Of a stretch of 64,000 nt of DNA, positions 24,373 to 35,915 are shown one piece after another. The notes under the pieces are model-generated. The model was not told the origin of the DNA, made no database searches, and saw nothing but the letters and a program-made list of their open reading frames with translations. This DNA is from Anisodus tanguticus (Eukaryota > Streptophyta > Magnoliopsida > Solanales > Solanaceae), in NCBI GenBank assembly GCA_034509755.1, contig CM067556.1, positions 9,013,501 to 9,077,500 on the forward strand, read 5' to 3'. A program made the translations under genes and the position numbers. Within the stretch, counting starts at the first letter, position 1; every line of letters starts with the position of its first letter.

Positions 24373-25040
24373 TTCTCTGGGAAAAAGGAGATAATTGTTG
24401 GTAACCAGTATTCAGTTGATTTGTTTTTGCGTTAGTGTTTGAGTGTATGGTTTCTCTATGCTTTAATAGAAGGGAAGAATACTTTGTGGGGGTGTTTCTT
24501 TTTAGCTTTGTTTCAACTTTCTTCAATGGCTCGGAAAACTTTGGGGAAAATGGAGGCTTTTTTTGGGAGATGATGATTGACGGCTTTTTATCTTTGCGTG
24601 CGTGCGGGCCTTAATTGCACGGGTTTCATTACTACTGAAAATTTATTAATGTAGAATTAAATATATTTTATTATTTATGATTTAAATAATTGGAGATCCG
24701 CACGTCGAAAACGTCGTTTTCACACACGTGCACACTTAGTACCAAATATCGTAAATTTTATTAGTGAAATAGATATTGGTACGTATGTAATACGTTTGAG
24801 ACATATAATGATGGGCGGTTATTGACCAAATGACAAAGTATTCCACGTTGGTAAACGAAGGAAGAAATGTAAGATGAAACGAGTCGGAAATCGCCGCGGA
24901 GCCGTGAAGGGCCACGACGCCAGAGCGCCGCGACACCTCCCAGGCAGCGCCGCGGCGCTAATTGGGTGGCCCGTCACTCGCGATGCTAATTCGCAGCCGC
25001 GACACTTCAGAGGCAGAATGTTTCGACGGGAAAATAAAAA
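24373..25040 (-). promoter_or_regulatory. HAM-type gene upstream region with GC-rich patch
   Basis: The gene is transcribed leftward, so this is its 5' flank. An ATTAAAG on the minus strand near 24461-24467 is a weak TATA candidate. From about 24886 to 25018 composition becomes GC-rich, with a perfect 14-bp palindrome AGCGCCGCGGCGCT at 24946-24959. GCCGCGACAC..C..AGGCAG occurs twice, at 24927 and 24996. Confidence 0.4.
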
Positions 25041-25049
25041 GTTCTGACT

Positions 25050-25640
25050 TTTGGGCTGGGTTTGGAGCATTGAACCTCCATTATTTGGCACATGAATTCG
25101 GTAATTATTTGGCTGAATGTAACTCATCAATAAGTGTCATTACATTGGCTATTGAAGGCTATTAGTTGACTAGTTGAGGGGTCATCTCCTTACACTATAA
25201 ATTGAAGCACTTGACTCAATTGTTGAAGACTACACTTAGAAATATTTACAGAATTTTCTAACATCTTCTTCTTCCTCTGTAGCAAGTTTACTACACTTAA
25301 AGTTCTTTAAGAGTAACACTTGAGTTTCATTTGCTCAATTGTTAAGTTGATGTTGTATCTTGAGAGACTATTGTCCGACAACGTAAAAGGAGATATACGG
25401 GGCAATCTTGTCTTCAAGACATAGTGCCATCACTCGACTCAACAAATCACACAATGAGTTTGTTTCATTCTTGATTTCCAATTTTGTTGTAATCTTTAGT
25501 TTATCATTTCTAGCAATTTGTAATATTTACTTACTTTCCGTTTTCTTTGTAACCCACATACATGCAAGACACGAGCCAGAGGTGATTGATTGTATCTTTT
25601 TGTAGGATAAGAGTCGTGAAGGTGAAGTATTAGTAATTGT
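25050..25640 (+). mobile_element. Divergent solo LTR or LTR fragment related to the element at 57-64 kb
   Basis: ACGGGGCAATCTTGTCTTCA at about 25397, then AGACATAGTGCC and ACTCGACTCAAC, match the minus-strand LTR of the 57.3-63.9 kb element (ACGGGGCAATATTGTCTTAA, AGGACAGAGTGCT, ACTCGACTCAGC). A possible TATA, CTATAAATTG, is at about 25195-25204, and TGAGTTT..TTTGCTCAA also has a counterpart. No internal region is attached. Ends cannot be fixed. Confidence 0.5.
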
Positions 25641-26360
25641 GTATCAGTCGGAAAGAAAGAAAGAAAGGAAAAAAGAAGGCTTTTCTATACTTTTCGTAAC
25701 ACTTTATTAGTACTCCTATAGCTAGCTTACTTACGTCCAAATTTCCCAATGACAAATTGGTTAGCAATGCTAATAATGAGATGTGCTCTACGTTTCAATT
25801 ATAAATCTATTTAATTGAGCTACAGAGTTTTTAAAAAAAGATAAGTTTTAAATTTTGTGATCTTAACCATGTTATTAAAATATTTGTGTGGCTATGAAAC
25901 ATGTAGTCTTAAATGTAGTGTAAGCTATAAAAATTTCTCATTAAAGATAAAATAAGAAGTTTAAATTATATGACATTACTACAAATTTAGAAAGAGATAC
26001 TAAAAAGAAAATAGGTCCACATAAAGGAGTATAACATTAGTTAATATACTCTTCATCACATTTTATCTGAAGGTCGTGTTTACTATTTGGAGAATAAAGC
26101 AACTTCTTTCTCATCAATTTCCTTAAATTCCTTTTTAAATATTTTGAATCATTAAGGATGTTGACTTATAAGTCGTAATTTTAGTGTAAATTTCATTTAA
26201 TTCTACTAAACTTGATGAATTTACCTAAATTCACACCAAATTTATGTTTTTTTGAGCGTACGCCAAACTTCTTCCCATAAAAAGGGACTGAGCCAATATT
26301 GGATTTCCCAGAAGAACATAGTTTAGCAAGTTGAGTATAGCAGTAAGTAATTACTAGTTA

Positions 26361-26532
26361 CTCTTTCTGTCACAAAAAAAATTATTAATTTGTCTAAAAA
26401 AGATTGATATATTCCTATATTTAGAAATAATTTAACACAAATATCTAAGACTTATTTTAAATCACACATTTCAAAAATCTTTCTTTATTTCTTAAACTCC
26501 GTGACAAGTCAATCTTTTTGGGACAAAGGGAG
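26361..26532. mobile_element. Stowaway-like MITE, 172 bp
   Basis: Left end CTCTTTCTGTCACAAAA and right end TTTGGGACAAAGGGAG are inverted, with TA on both sides (26359-26360, 26533-26534). The internal CTATATTTAGAAATAATTTA is shared with the Stowaway at 53583-53797. Confidence 0.75.
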
Positions 26533-26985
26533 TAATTAGCTAGCAAGTTTAGGTTAACAGTAAGTGATTTACCTAGTTTATCAAGTTGAGGATATAGCGG
26601 TAACTGGTAAGCGATCAATTAATAGTTGAGCATCGCAGTAAGTAATGAACCTGCTTGAGGAGGACTATTCAGTCTAACCTATTCTGCTGGCTGTCCGCAG
26701 TTCTCTATCTATGTTCTACGATCAATTTTGACCCATCTATTTGACTTTGAGGTCCAATTTCTACTCTTCTAATAGCTTAGCAAGATTCGGGATCCTCGAA
26801 TTATTTGAAGTTGAGTACTCGAAAACTTATGACGCAATGACGAAGCTTATACGTTACTGGAACAAATAATCTAGGAACGAAGGCTATGTGCAATACATGC
26901 CAAATTAATTAACCTAATGCTTTGTTTACAGTGCTTGTGTTTTAAATAGGTAGTGGAGTAGTATTTTCAAAAGTTCAACAACATA

Positions 26986-27230
26986 CTCCCTCCGTTTCAT
27001 AATAAGTTGTGTTTTTAGTTTGTGCACACCCCTTAAAAAATTATTCACTCCAAACAAAATTATGAGTGTTTTACTAATTTACCCTAATAATGCTTTGAAA
27101 AAGAAAAACCACTTAATGATTCTTAATTATGTAAATAAAAATAATTTTGAAAGAATAAGGTCAATTTCTTCTTGAAATTCTAAATCACCACTTATTTTGA
27201 AATAAAATGAAAGCCTAAAAACCACGGGAG
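26986..27230. mobile_element. Stowaway MITE, 245 bp
   Basis: CTCCCTCCGTTTCATAATAA at the left and ...TTATTTTGAAATAAAATGAA.. ACGGGAG at the right form the Stowaway inverted repeat. TA dinucleotides flank it (26984-26985, 27231-27232). Confidence 0.85.
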
Positions 27231-27249
27231 TAATATTCTTGACCCTGAT

Positions 27250-27332
27250 CTCATGCTTACAAATGAACCTAAAATATAGGACGGAAGTGATGTCATGCTT
27301 ACAAATGAACCTAAAATATAAGACGGAAGTGC
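27250..27332. repeat. Tandem duplication of a ~48-bp unit
   Basis: CATGCTTACAAATGAACCTA followed by AAATATA(G/A)GACGGAAGTG occurs twice in a row, at about 27252 and 27293. It sits just right of the Stowaway MITE. Confidence 0.85.
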
Positions 27333-30171
27333 GCTTAATTATAGCATATGACAATTTCCGACCCCGTGTGATTTAAGTGAAGGTATCAGAGTTGTACTTT
27401 AGATTAAGTATATATTGCTAATGTTTTTTCGAATCAAGGACTTGTCATTATTCTCAGTTCATAGGCGTTTCTTGAAAGTACAATTTAGGAGCTAGGAGAG
27501 TAGTATACACATTTAATTTTACTTCTAAATATATTACGTATTCTATACGTAAATCAGCTGCTTTCAAATGCAAGACTCCTTTGACGTCTGTAAAGATCTT
27601 TCATGTGTTAGTCCGGATGGGAATTAGTATTTGGCGGGTTCCGTATTTAAGCTTTATGGATTCATATCTATTATTTGTTGTAATTTCATAGATTTTTATA
27701 CATAAAATTATATTTTGATCTTCATTAAAAGTACCAAGATGAACTCGGTACCAATACTTTGTATGCGCCTCTGTTCAATATCGCTCTCTTACCTTTTAAA
27801 AACAGACACTAAACAAAATGCTTAACTGGAAAATTTGAATAATAGTACTGATGCAGGATGCTGCAAGCGCATAGCTTTTTGGGACCATAATCCGAACTCT
27901 GGTCCTCTGTTACTTCACCACCTGAGCTCCACATTATACTCGCGGCTAAAGCAAATAGGAGCATGAATTTGAAGTTAATGGATTCTTAATTTGTATTGAA
28001 TTCATAGCTTGTTTTAGTTTGACTTTGAAGTTACTTATTCATAGTTTCTTAAATTTAATGATTTTTTACAATAAATACAGATTTAAACAAAAGCTACTTG
28101 ATTTCTTTGAATCCGTATCTAATGTTGCAGCTCCTCCACGTGATCAATAGCTAGGCTGTAATTACTTGTTCAATTAGATTTAGGAATTAATTGTCAAAAG
28201 TTTTATTAGATGAGCAAATAAGGTTTACTTATTTTATTAGAATTCATGACCTTTGTCTTGACTATGGTTTATGGAGTAGTAAAATAGAACAGATTCAAGG
28301 ATGGAGAGTTCTTGATTCTGATCAATTCAAAGGGAGGTTGAATTTCAGTTTTGCACGTATATTCAAGTCTGTAAACCCAGAACAGGGTTCATGTGCATCA
28401 AATAAAAAAGCTAAAGAAAAGCTCTAATATGAAGTACAATTGGTTATTAATTACCAAACCGTCGTTTTCCTAGCGAGAAAGAGTATAAGAAGACTGCTGA
28501 GAATATTTGGAAAAACAAAAGTTGCATTGAGGAATTTGGATTTAACTTATACACTATATTGTACTATTTTAATCTATACAGTAAATTATCTTAGCTTATT
28601 TCTATATTAGCAAACCAGGACTACTATAAACTTGGACTATTTCGTATGATGGTTGTGCTCTTTTTGAATTTGGTTGTGCCCTTTTGGACCGATCACTCTT
28701 GTCACGCAAATATTAATGAAGAATGTCTCAAACTCTAATTTGTGAGATTACATAAGTATTTTGTTGTAGAACTACTATCATCCATTATTACTATAAGTTT
28801 AACATATTATCGTAGGAAATAATATGATACAATTAATAACAAAAGTTAAACTCAAAACACTCTTGTCTAAAAGTAACGGCGATGAGAAGACTTAGCGAGT
28901 GAAAAAATGACAAAAAGGGGTCAACTTTTGGGCTGTTAAAGTTCCATGGTCCATAGGCTATTAAGAAACCCAAGCAAAAGATGAGGGCCCACTGAAAGAA
29001 AGTCCACAAAAGGAAGGAAAAGACAACAGAAGCTGAGCAGTGAAGCAAAGTCATGGGCATATTTACCCAGCCCACTAATATAATGCAAAGTTACCCAAAT
29101 AATTATTCGAATCTAGGAGCCTCTACAAGGATTCAGGAGATCGCATGTGGATCGTCGGATGATCCTTCTGGACACCAAGCATCTTAGAATTTCCAACGAA
29201 AAGTCACCGTTGGATCTGATCGGATCAGATCATCCTCAAATCGGGCCTAACTAAAGAAAAGGAGACCCCCCCCCCTCCCTCATAAAGTAAAATTTCCAAC
29301 ATAAAAAAGCTTAAAAGCTTCTTGACTTGCCATCGGCCCACATTATTGGACCCTACAACAAGTGAGCCCATTATTGGGCCCATTAAGCTACTTTTTGTCT
29401 GCAATGCATTTGCATGTATAGCCATGGTAGCATGATGGTGAATAAAGGATGCGCGTGGGGGCCGCGTTGGAGGAGAATATATTCTTCTGTTGGTTAATGG
29501 GTGATGGTGCACTCATAATTGATCAATCAATCCATCCTTTCATTGCCTATTAGACTAGATAAAGTGATCAAAAAACACAAAAAGGACCAAAAAAAAAAAT
29601 ATTGAGAAAAAAAAGACTCCCACATGATGATTAGAAGATCACAGTTCAAACCTTACTATTATAAATTCGAATTAGTAAGTATCGTTTCCATTAATATTGA
29701 TAATTATGCATACAAATTACAACAAAGAAAGAAATAACACAAAAAACAAAAAGAAGGAAGGAAGTAATTTCACCCTCAACTATTTAAATGAAGAGGCAGG
29801 GGCGGATGTAAGTTTGAAGTTGAACGTTCACACTAGTTTGGCACAATCCAGTAAATGTGGTTCAAACTATATATATATATGGGTTGAGAAGTTCACTAAA
29901 TAAGTAATATAATAAAATTTAAAAATTTAAATTCTAAATCCGCAATGTTCCTCTCTGTTCTTGGTTCCTTCCCTCACCCAAAAAAAATCTCAAAAGAAAG
30001 GAAGAAACTAAATATGAAAAAGGCTTCTTTTTTAACTTTTGAAATGACTTTTCTACTGTTTCCTACCATTGAAAACGTACGTCACATAGGATATTAAGAT
30101 TAATTAAGGATTACAACGCACTCATGTCTTAGTCAAGCTGATGAGTGTCATGGGATTACAACGCACTCATG
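27333..30171. other. Intergenic, no gene seen
   Basis: Mostly AT-rich spacer. At about 28930-29410 there are several GGGCCCA/GGCCCA motifs and a C run (29267-29276), but no credible coding exon. A 21-bp sequence beginning GGATTACAACGCACTCATGTC is directly repeated at about 30109 and 30153, next to the left LTR of the copia element. Confidence 0.45.
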
Positions 30172-30357
30172 TCATAGGATATACGTGTGAATACCGTCTA
30201 TCCCGTGTATATTCATAGTAGATTCTTGTATATGTATAATTATGATAGTAATTTTGTATAAGGAAAATATAGATTTAATTTCTATAATTAGATATTGTAT
30301 ATCATGTATATATACCTTTTACATTAATGAAAATAATCAATGTATTATTCTCTTTTA
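30172..30357 (+). mobile_element. Left LTR of copia element
   Basis: About 186 bp, very similar to 35695-35915; shared landmarks are TGTGTGAATACCGT, TATTCATAGTAG, TTAGATATTGTATATCATGT and the ATTAATGAAAATAAT near the end. The sequence just after it, TGGTATCAGCAG (30358-30369), resembles the initiator-tRNA-Met primer binding site of Ty1/copia elements (usually TGGTATCAGAGC). Confidence 0.8.
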
Positions 30358-32129
30358 TGGTATCAGCAGTCTAGGGCAATATTTTCCTTCTCATAACCCT
30401 ACCAGTGGTGGCCGACGGCCGACCCTACTCCCCCCCTTCAATTTTTTTTCTTCTTCTAAACCCTAATTCTCTTCTTCTTTTGTCATCATGTCTATCACAA
30501 AGAACACATTTTATCCTACCCTTGCAGTCTCCAATATCAAGAACAACATCCCAATTGTTATTGAGATGGAAAATGTTCAATACGCGACGTGGCCAGAACT
30601 GTTTAAAATTCACGCACGGTTTAATAGAGTCCTCAATCACATCGTCCTACCGGCAAAAGGCAAGGAGAAGGTGCCAACCACAGATGATGAAATTGAGTTG
30701 TGGGCAACTCTCAATGCGACGGTCCTTCAATGGATCTATTCCACCATCTCTACGGACTTCTTACAGACAATTATTGAACCCGATGCTACGACAATGAAAG
30801 CTTGGAATAGATTGTGTGATATATTCCAAGACAATAAAAATTCTCGAGTCGTGACCCTTGAGCAGGAATTCTCCCACATAAATATGACGGATTTTCCGAA
30901 TGCCTCAGCCTATTGTCAAAGGCTTAAGGAGTTGACGGATTAACTCAAGAATGTTGGTGCACCTATCACTAATGATCGTCTTGTTCTTCAAATGGTTGCA
31001 GGCCTCTCCGAGGCTTATAATGGCCTTGGAACTCTTCTTCGTCAAAGCAATCCTCTCCCGTCGTTCTACCAAACATGTTTCATGCTCACCTTAGAAGAAG
31101 CCAACTTGGCTAAAAAGGCGGCTACCAGAGCCAATTCCGCCATGATGGTGGCCACATCACACGACACCGATGACCCTCACTCCTTCCTGGAAAATTCTAG
31201 CCAAAACCATAAAAATGGTGGCGGCAAAAAGGAACAAAATTAGAAAAATGATGGCAAAAACCGCGGTGGCGGTGGAGGCAGTAGCGGTAGCTGCGGTGGC
31301 GAAGGACGAGGTGGCAGTGGCCAACAGACTGGGCCACAACACTACTGGCCGCAACTTTGGGCTAGTGCATAATGGTCGTGGGGCTGGGCCAGTGGGCAGT
31401 GGCGTAGTCCACTATATCCAGCAGGCGGTCCAGGTCCAGCAAATTATTGGGCCAGGCCCAACAGCTTTCAGCAACCATGGGCTCGGCAGAATGGGCCCTG
31501 GTAGCAGCCTATCCTGCTTGGGTCTCGGCCACAGCACGCATTCGCTGCTGCGGGCCCAGCAATAACCCCGAGTTCCACGGATAACGAGGCAGCAATGAAC
31601 ACACTTGGATTAAATTCCCCGGATGCAAATTAGTACATGGACGTCGGTGCCACTTCTCATATGACGTCTGCGCCAGGTAATCTCCCTTCTTATTTCAATT
31701 TGATCGTGACATTATTGTTGGTAATGATAATTCAATTTCAATTCGTGGTTATGGTCACACAAATTTATCTCCACCGAACCCACCTTTAGCCTTGAAAAAT
31801 ATCCTTCATGCTCCTCAATTAATTAAAAATTTGGTCTATGTTCGAAAATTTACAACTGATAATTGGGTTTCTGTTGACTTTGACCCTTTTGGATTTTCTG
31901 TGAAGGATTTCACGACGGGAATACCTCTAATGAGATGTAATAGTCTGGGTGACCTCTATCCCATCACCATATCCATCACCACCACTAATCAAGTCACACC
32001 GTCAACGTTTGTCGCTTTAGCACATTCCTTATGGCATGCGCGTTTGGGTCATCCGGGAGCAACTGTTCTTTCCTCTCTTAAAAAAAATAATTTTATTGAG
32101 TGTAATAGTATGCGTAGTACTAATATGTG

Positions 32130-32952
32130 TAGAGATGGCAATGGATCCTGGACCCGGTCCGGATCCGGTGGATCCAGATCCGTTTTATAGGATATGGATC
32201 TTTAAAATTTGGACTCGACGGATCCGGATCGGACCGGATCCATTTCGACGGATCGGATCTGGATCTGGATCTTGTATTTGAGATCCGTATCCGGTCCAGA
32301 TCCGACCCGTGGATCCTTTTTTATTAAATATATTCATAACCTAGAATGTAATTTTATAAGTATTTTCTTAAAATTGCTAAGCACATCCTTGCAAGTTTAA
32401 TTCTCAAAACAAGTATAATTTATCCCCGCGTTAACTCAAAAACTCAAAAATAAAAAGGTAACTTCGATAATAAAATCAATGTTATATTAGTGAATGACTA
32501 ACATCTCCATAGACAAGTAGTTAAAATTATATTCACTTCATTTGTGAAGATTCCAAGCACATGCAAGTTCTGTATTATAGAAATACTAGTCAGCATTTTC
32601 CATAACTATTGTCATTGTTCAACATTTTCAATTAATAGCTCACAATCAAAACGAGACAACGAACAAAATATCTCATATGAAAAATTGAAACACAGTAAAC
32701 TGTTAGCTAAGTAAAAATAGTTTGTCAGTTTAAAAAAAAATCTTAGCAAGGTTACATTCTTAGCAAGACAATTTTTTTTACATGTGGATCCAGATCCGAT
32801 CCGTGGACCCGGTGGATACGATGGATCCGGATTTGGATCTGATTTTTATGGCCCCGACGGATCTGGATCCGGATCTGGATTCAGGTATGAAAAACGGATC
32901 TGGATCTGGATCTAGTAGGATCCGGTCCAGATCCGATCCGTTGCCATCCCTA
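32130..32952. mobile_element. hAT-like MITE nested in the copia pol region, 823 bp
   Basis: Starts TAGAGATGGCAATGGATC and ends GATCCGTTGCCATCCCTA, a clear inverted repeat. A perfect 8-bp duplication, AATATGTG, flanks it at 32122-32129 and 32953-32960. Both subterminal regions are packed with GGATCC/GGATCTGGATC units, as expected for hAT transposase-binding repeats. There is no transposase gene. Confidence 0.9.
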
Positions 32953-33839
32953 AATATGTGTCATTCATGTTTGCTTGGAAACATGTTAAATTACCATTTG
33001 TTGCCCCAAACTCTAGTACTTTGTTGCCATTTGATATTATCTATAGTGATTTGTGGACATCTCCCGTTTTGAGCTCTTTGGGCCACTGTTATTATGTGTT
33101 ATATTTGGATAATTATTTTAATTTTTGGTGAACTTTTCCGTTATCTAAAAAGTCTCAAGTGTATTCCCCATTCCTATAATTTAGAGCATTCATCCGTACC
33201 CAATTTGAATGGGAAATTAAAAGTATTCAATGTGATAATGGAAGAGAATTTGATAATGGGTCATTTAGAGAATTTTGTAGCATTAATGGTATATCTTTTC
33301 GGTTTTCTGCTCCACATACATCCTCACAAAATGGAAAAGTCGAGTAAAAAATATGCACCATTAATAATATTGTTCGAACATTACTCGTCCATGCTTCCTT
33401 ACCACCTTCATTTTGGCCTCATGCAATACAAATGACCACTTACCTTCTTAACATACTCCCTAGCAAAGGATTAGCATACTAATCTCCACTCAAAATTCTT
33501 TATCACAAAGATCTGTCATATTCTCATCTTAGAGTGTTTGAGTGTTTATGCTATCATCTCTTTCCCTCCACTACAATAAACAAACTACAAGCCTGTTATA
33601 CCGCCTGTGTGTTTTTGGGTTATCCGTTTAATTATCGTGGTTATAAATGTTATGATTTATCATCTCATAAAATCATCATTAGTCGTCGTGTATTTTTTTA
33701 TGAAACTCAATTCCCGTTTGCTAATTTGCAGAATTCTGTGTCTAATTCTTATAATTTTCTAGATGACGGGCTCTCACCGTATATGGTCCACCATTTGGTC
33801 CGCCCCCAACTCGGAATCTGGACCAGTAGACACCGGCTG

Positions 33840-34010
33840 GCCCAGTCCCTTATAGTGCTCAAATCTAGCCAACAGGCCCACTGCCTGCTGGCCCATACTC
33901 CTTACGTCTTCCGAGTCTACCAGTAGGCCCACTACCCGCTGGCCCATCCAGTCTGTCACTTGGTCCAGCGTCTTGGCCAGCAGGCCCACTGCCTGTTGGC
34001 CCACCTCCCA
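33840..34010. repeat. Imperfect GGCCCACTGCCTG repeats inside copia
   Basis: AGGCCCACT(G/A)CC(T/C)G(C/T)TGGCCCA recurs three times (about 33872, 33925, 33977) between the integrase and reverse transcriptase parts. Each repeat is itself a near-palindrome around GGCC. It lies in a low-complexity linker of the polyprotein. Confidence 0.7.
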
Positions 34011-35694
34011 ACCCGAGCCTGCACCTCCCAAACCGAACCAATTCTAACCACACCGACCCAGGTCCGGCCCACTTCTATTCCGAGTCAAGGGCCCGTTACT
34101 CGTAGTTAACGGGGTAATTTTAGACCAAAATGCCATTTTAATCTCACTTCTAATGTCACTAAATCACCCCTACCACGTAACCCCGTGTATGCCCTTCGTG
34201 ACCCGGATTGGAAAATGGCCATGGATGATGAATATAACACTCTTATTAAAAATAAGACGTGGGAGTTGGTGCCCGTCTGCCTGGTGTCAATGTGATTTGT
34301 TCTATGTGGATCTTTACTCATAAGGAAAAATCTTATGGTTGTTTTGAGAGGCATAAGGCTCGTCTTATAGGTGATGAAAAAACTCAACAGGTTGGCGTGG
34401 ATTGTGGATAGACATTTAGTCCGGTGGTCAAACCGGCAATTATTCGCACTGTTCTCAGTCTGGCTCTCTCGAAAGCATGGCCCATTCATCAGCTGGATGT
34501 GAAAAATGCTTTCTTATATGGTGATCTCAAGGAAACTGTATACATGCATCAGTCCTTGGGTTTCAGGGACCCCAATCATCCTAATCATGTATGTTTGCTG
34601 AAGAAGTCCTTGTATGGGATAAAACAGGCCTCTCGGGCCCGGTAAAAAAGGTTTGCATATTATGTGTCTACTATTGGGTTTTCTTATGGCAGGTCTAATA
34701 ATTCTCTGTTCATCTATCATCGTGGTACTTCTCTGGCATACATTCTGTTATATGTGGATGAATTATATTGACTGCCTCTTCTGATAAACTACGCAAGTCT
34801 ATCATGTCTATTCTTAGCTCCGAATTTGCTATGAAAGACTTGTGGCATTTGAGTTATTTCTTGGGTATAGTTGTAACTCGTCATGCAGGTGGTCTATTTT
34901 TATCCTAGAGGAAGTATGTGGCTGAGATTATTGTGCGGGCTGGCATGTCATCCTGTAAGTCATCTCCTACTCTGGTTGATACCAAACCGAAGCTGAGTGC
35001 TAATTCTAGCACACCCTACGAGGATCCGTCCCACTATTGTAGTCTTGCGGGGGGCTCTTCAGTGTATTACTTATGCAATGCAACAGGTGTATTTATTTAT
35101 ACATGATCCGAGGGAAGAACACATGCACACTCTCAAACGCATTGTGCGTTACATTCAGGCACTCTTAATTATGGTTTGCATTTATATCCATCCTCCGTAT
35201 CTACTCTCGTGTCTTATATAGATGCCGATTGAGTTGGATGTCTAGATACCAGACGCTCGACATCTGGTTATTGTATGTTTCTAGGTGATAACTTGGTCTC
35301 GTGGTCGGCTAAACTCCAGGCTACTTTATCGCGATCCAATGCGGAGACCGAGTATCGAGGGGTAGCCAATGTGGTGTCTGAGTCATAATGGTTGCGTAAT
35401 CTCCTATTAGAGCTTCATTTTCTTATTCAGAAAGCTACATTTGTCTACTGCGATAATGTTAGTGCGGTCTATCTTTCTGGGAATCCGGTCCAACATCAGC
35501 TCACAAAACATATCAAGATGGATATTCACTTTGTTCGCGAAAAGGTAGCTTATGGACAAATACGTGTTTTGCATGTCCCTTCAATGTACCAAATTGCTGA
35601 CATCTTTACTAATGGTCTTCCCTTAGTTATGTTTGAAGATTTTAGGGATAGTCTCAGCGTACGACAACCGCCCGCTATGACGGGGGGGGGGGGG

Positions 35695-35915
35695 TGAAAG
35701 AATATATGTGTGAATACCGTATATCCCGGGTATATTCATAGTAGGATTCTTGTACATGTATTATTATGGTAGTAATCTTGTAATAGGAAAATGTAGATTT
35801 AATTTTTATAATTAGATATTGTATATCATGTATATATAATTTTTATAATTAGATATTGTATATTATGTATATATAATTTTTATATTAATGAAAATAATGA
35901 AGGGTTATTATCTTT
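35695..35915 (+). mobile_element. Right LTR of copia element
   Basis: Starts TGAAAGAATATATGTGTGAA after the G run and matches the left LTR. It is about 35 bp longer because AATTTTTATAATTAGATATTGTAT-type sequence is tandemly duplicated at about 35805-35875. No convincing target duplication is visible, so the outer ends may have decayed. Confidence 0.8.

Larger units (their letters stand above)
30358..35694 (+). mobile_element. Ty1/copia retrotransposon internal region, decayed
   Basis: Gag begins at 30488 and reads 151 codons of a UBN2/copia gag domain to a stop near 30941; the same protein continues after the stop to about 31240. Next come a Gly/Ala-coding repetitive stretch (31250-31560), a protease trace around 31635 (MDVGATSHM-like), the LWHARLGHP GAG-pre-integrase motif (32027-32055), and integrase pieces interrupted by the hAT element at 32130-32952 and resuming to about 33760. 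Reverse transcriptase includes HQLDVKNAFLYGDL (34488-34530) and LKKSLYGIKQA. RNase H with YCDNVSAVYLS (35437-35469) and KHIKMDIHFVRE ends near 35690. A G run precedes the right LTR as polypurine tract. Stops and frameshifts throughout mean it cannot act alone. Confidence 0.9.

Noticed and set aside
24819..25130. A 103-codon minus-strand frame over the GC-rich patch
   Set aside because: Low-complexity, no recognisable motif; produced by high GC reducing stop codons.
28833..29512. Small minus-strand frames near GGGCCCA motifs
   Set aside because: The motifs resemble promoter elements, but no frame has a domain or splice structure to call a gene.
31157..31565. Overlapping Ala/Val/Gly-rich frames of 65 and 131 codons
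   Set aside because: They come from the GGTGGC-type low-complexity linker between gag and protease of the copia element.
34106..34489. Minus-strand 127-codon frame
   Set aside because: Antisense to the copia reverse transcriptase region, which is recognisable on the plus strand.
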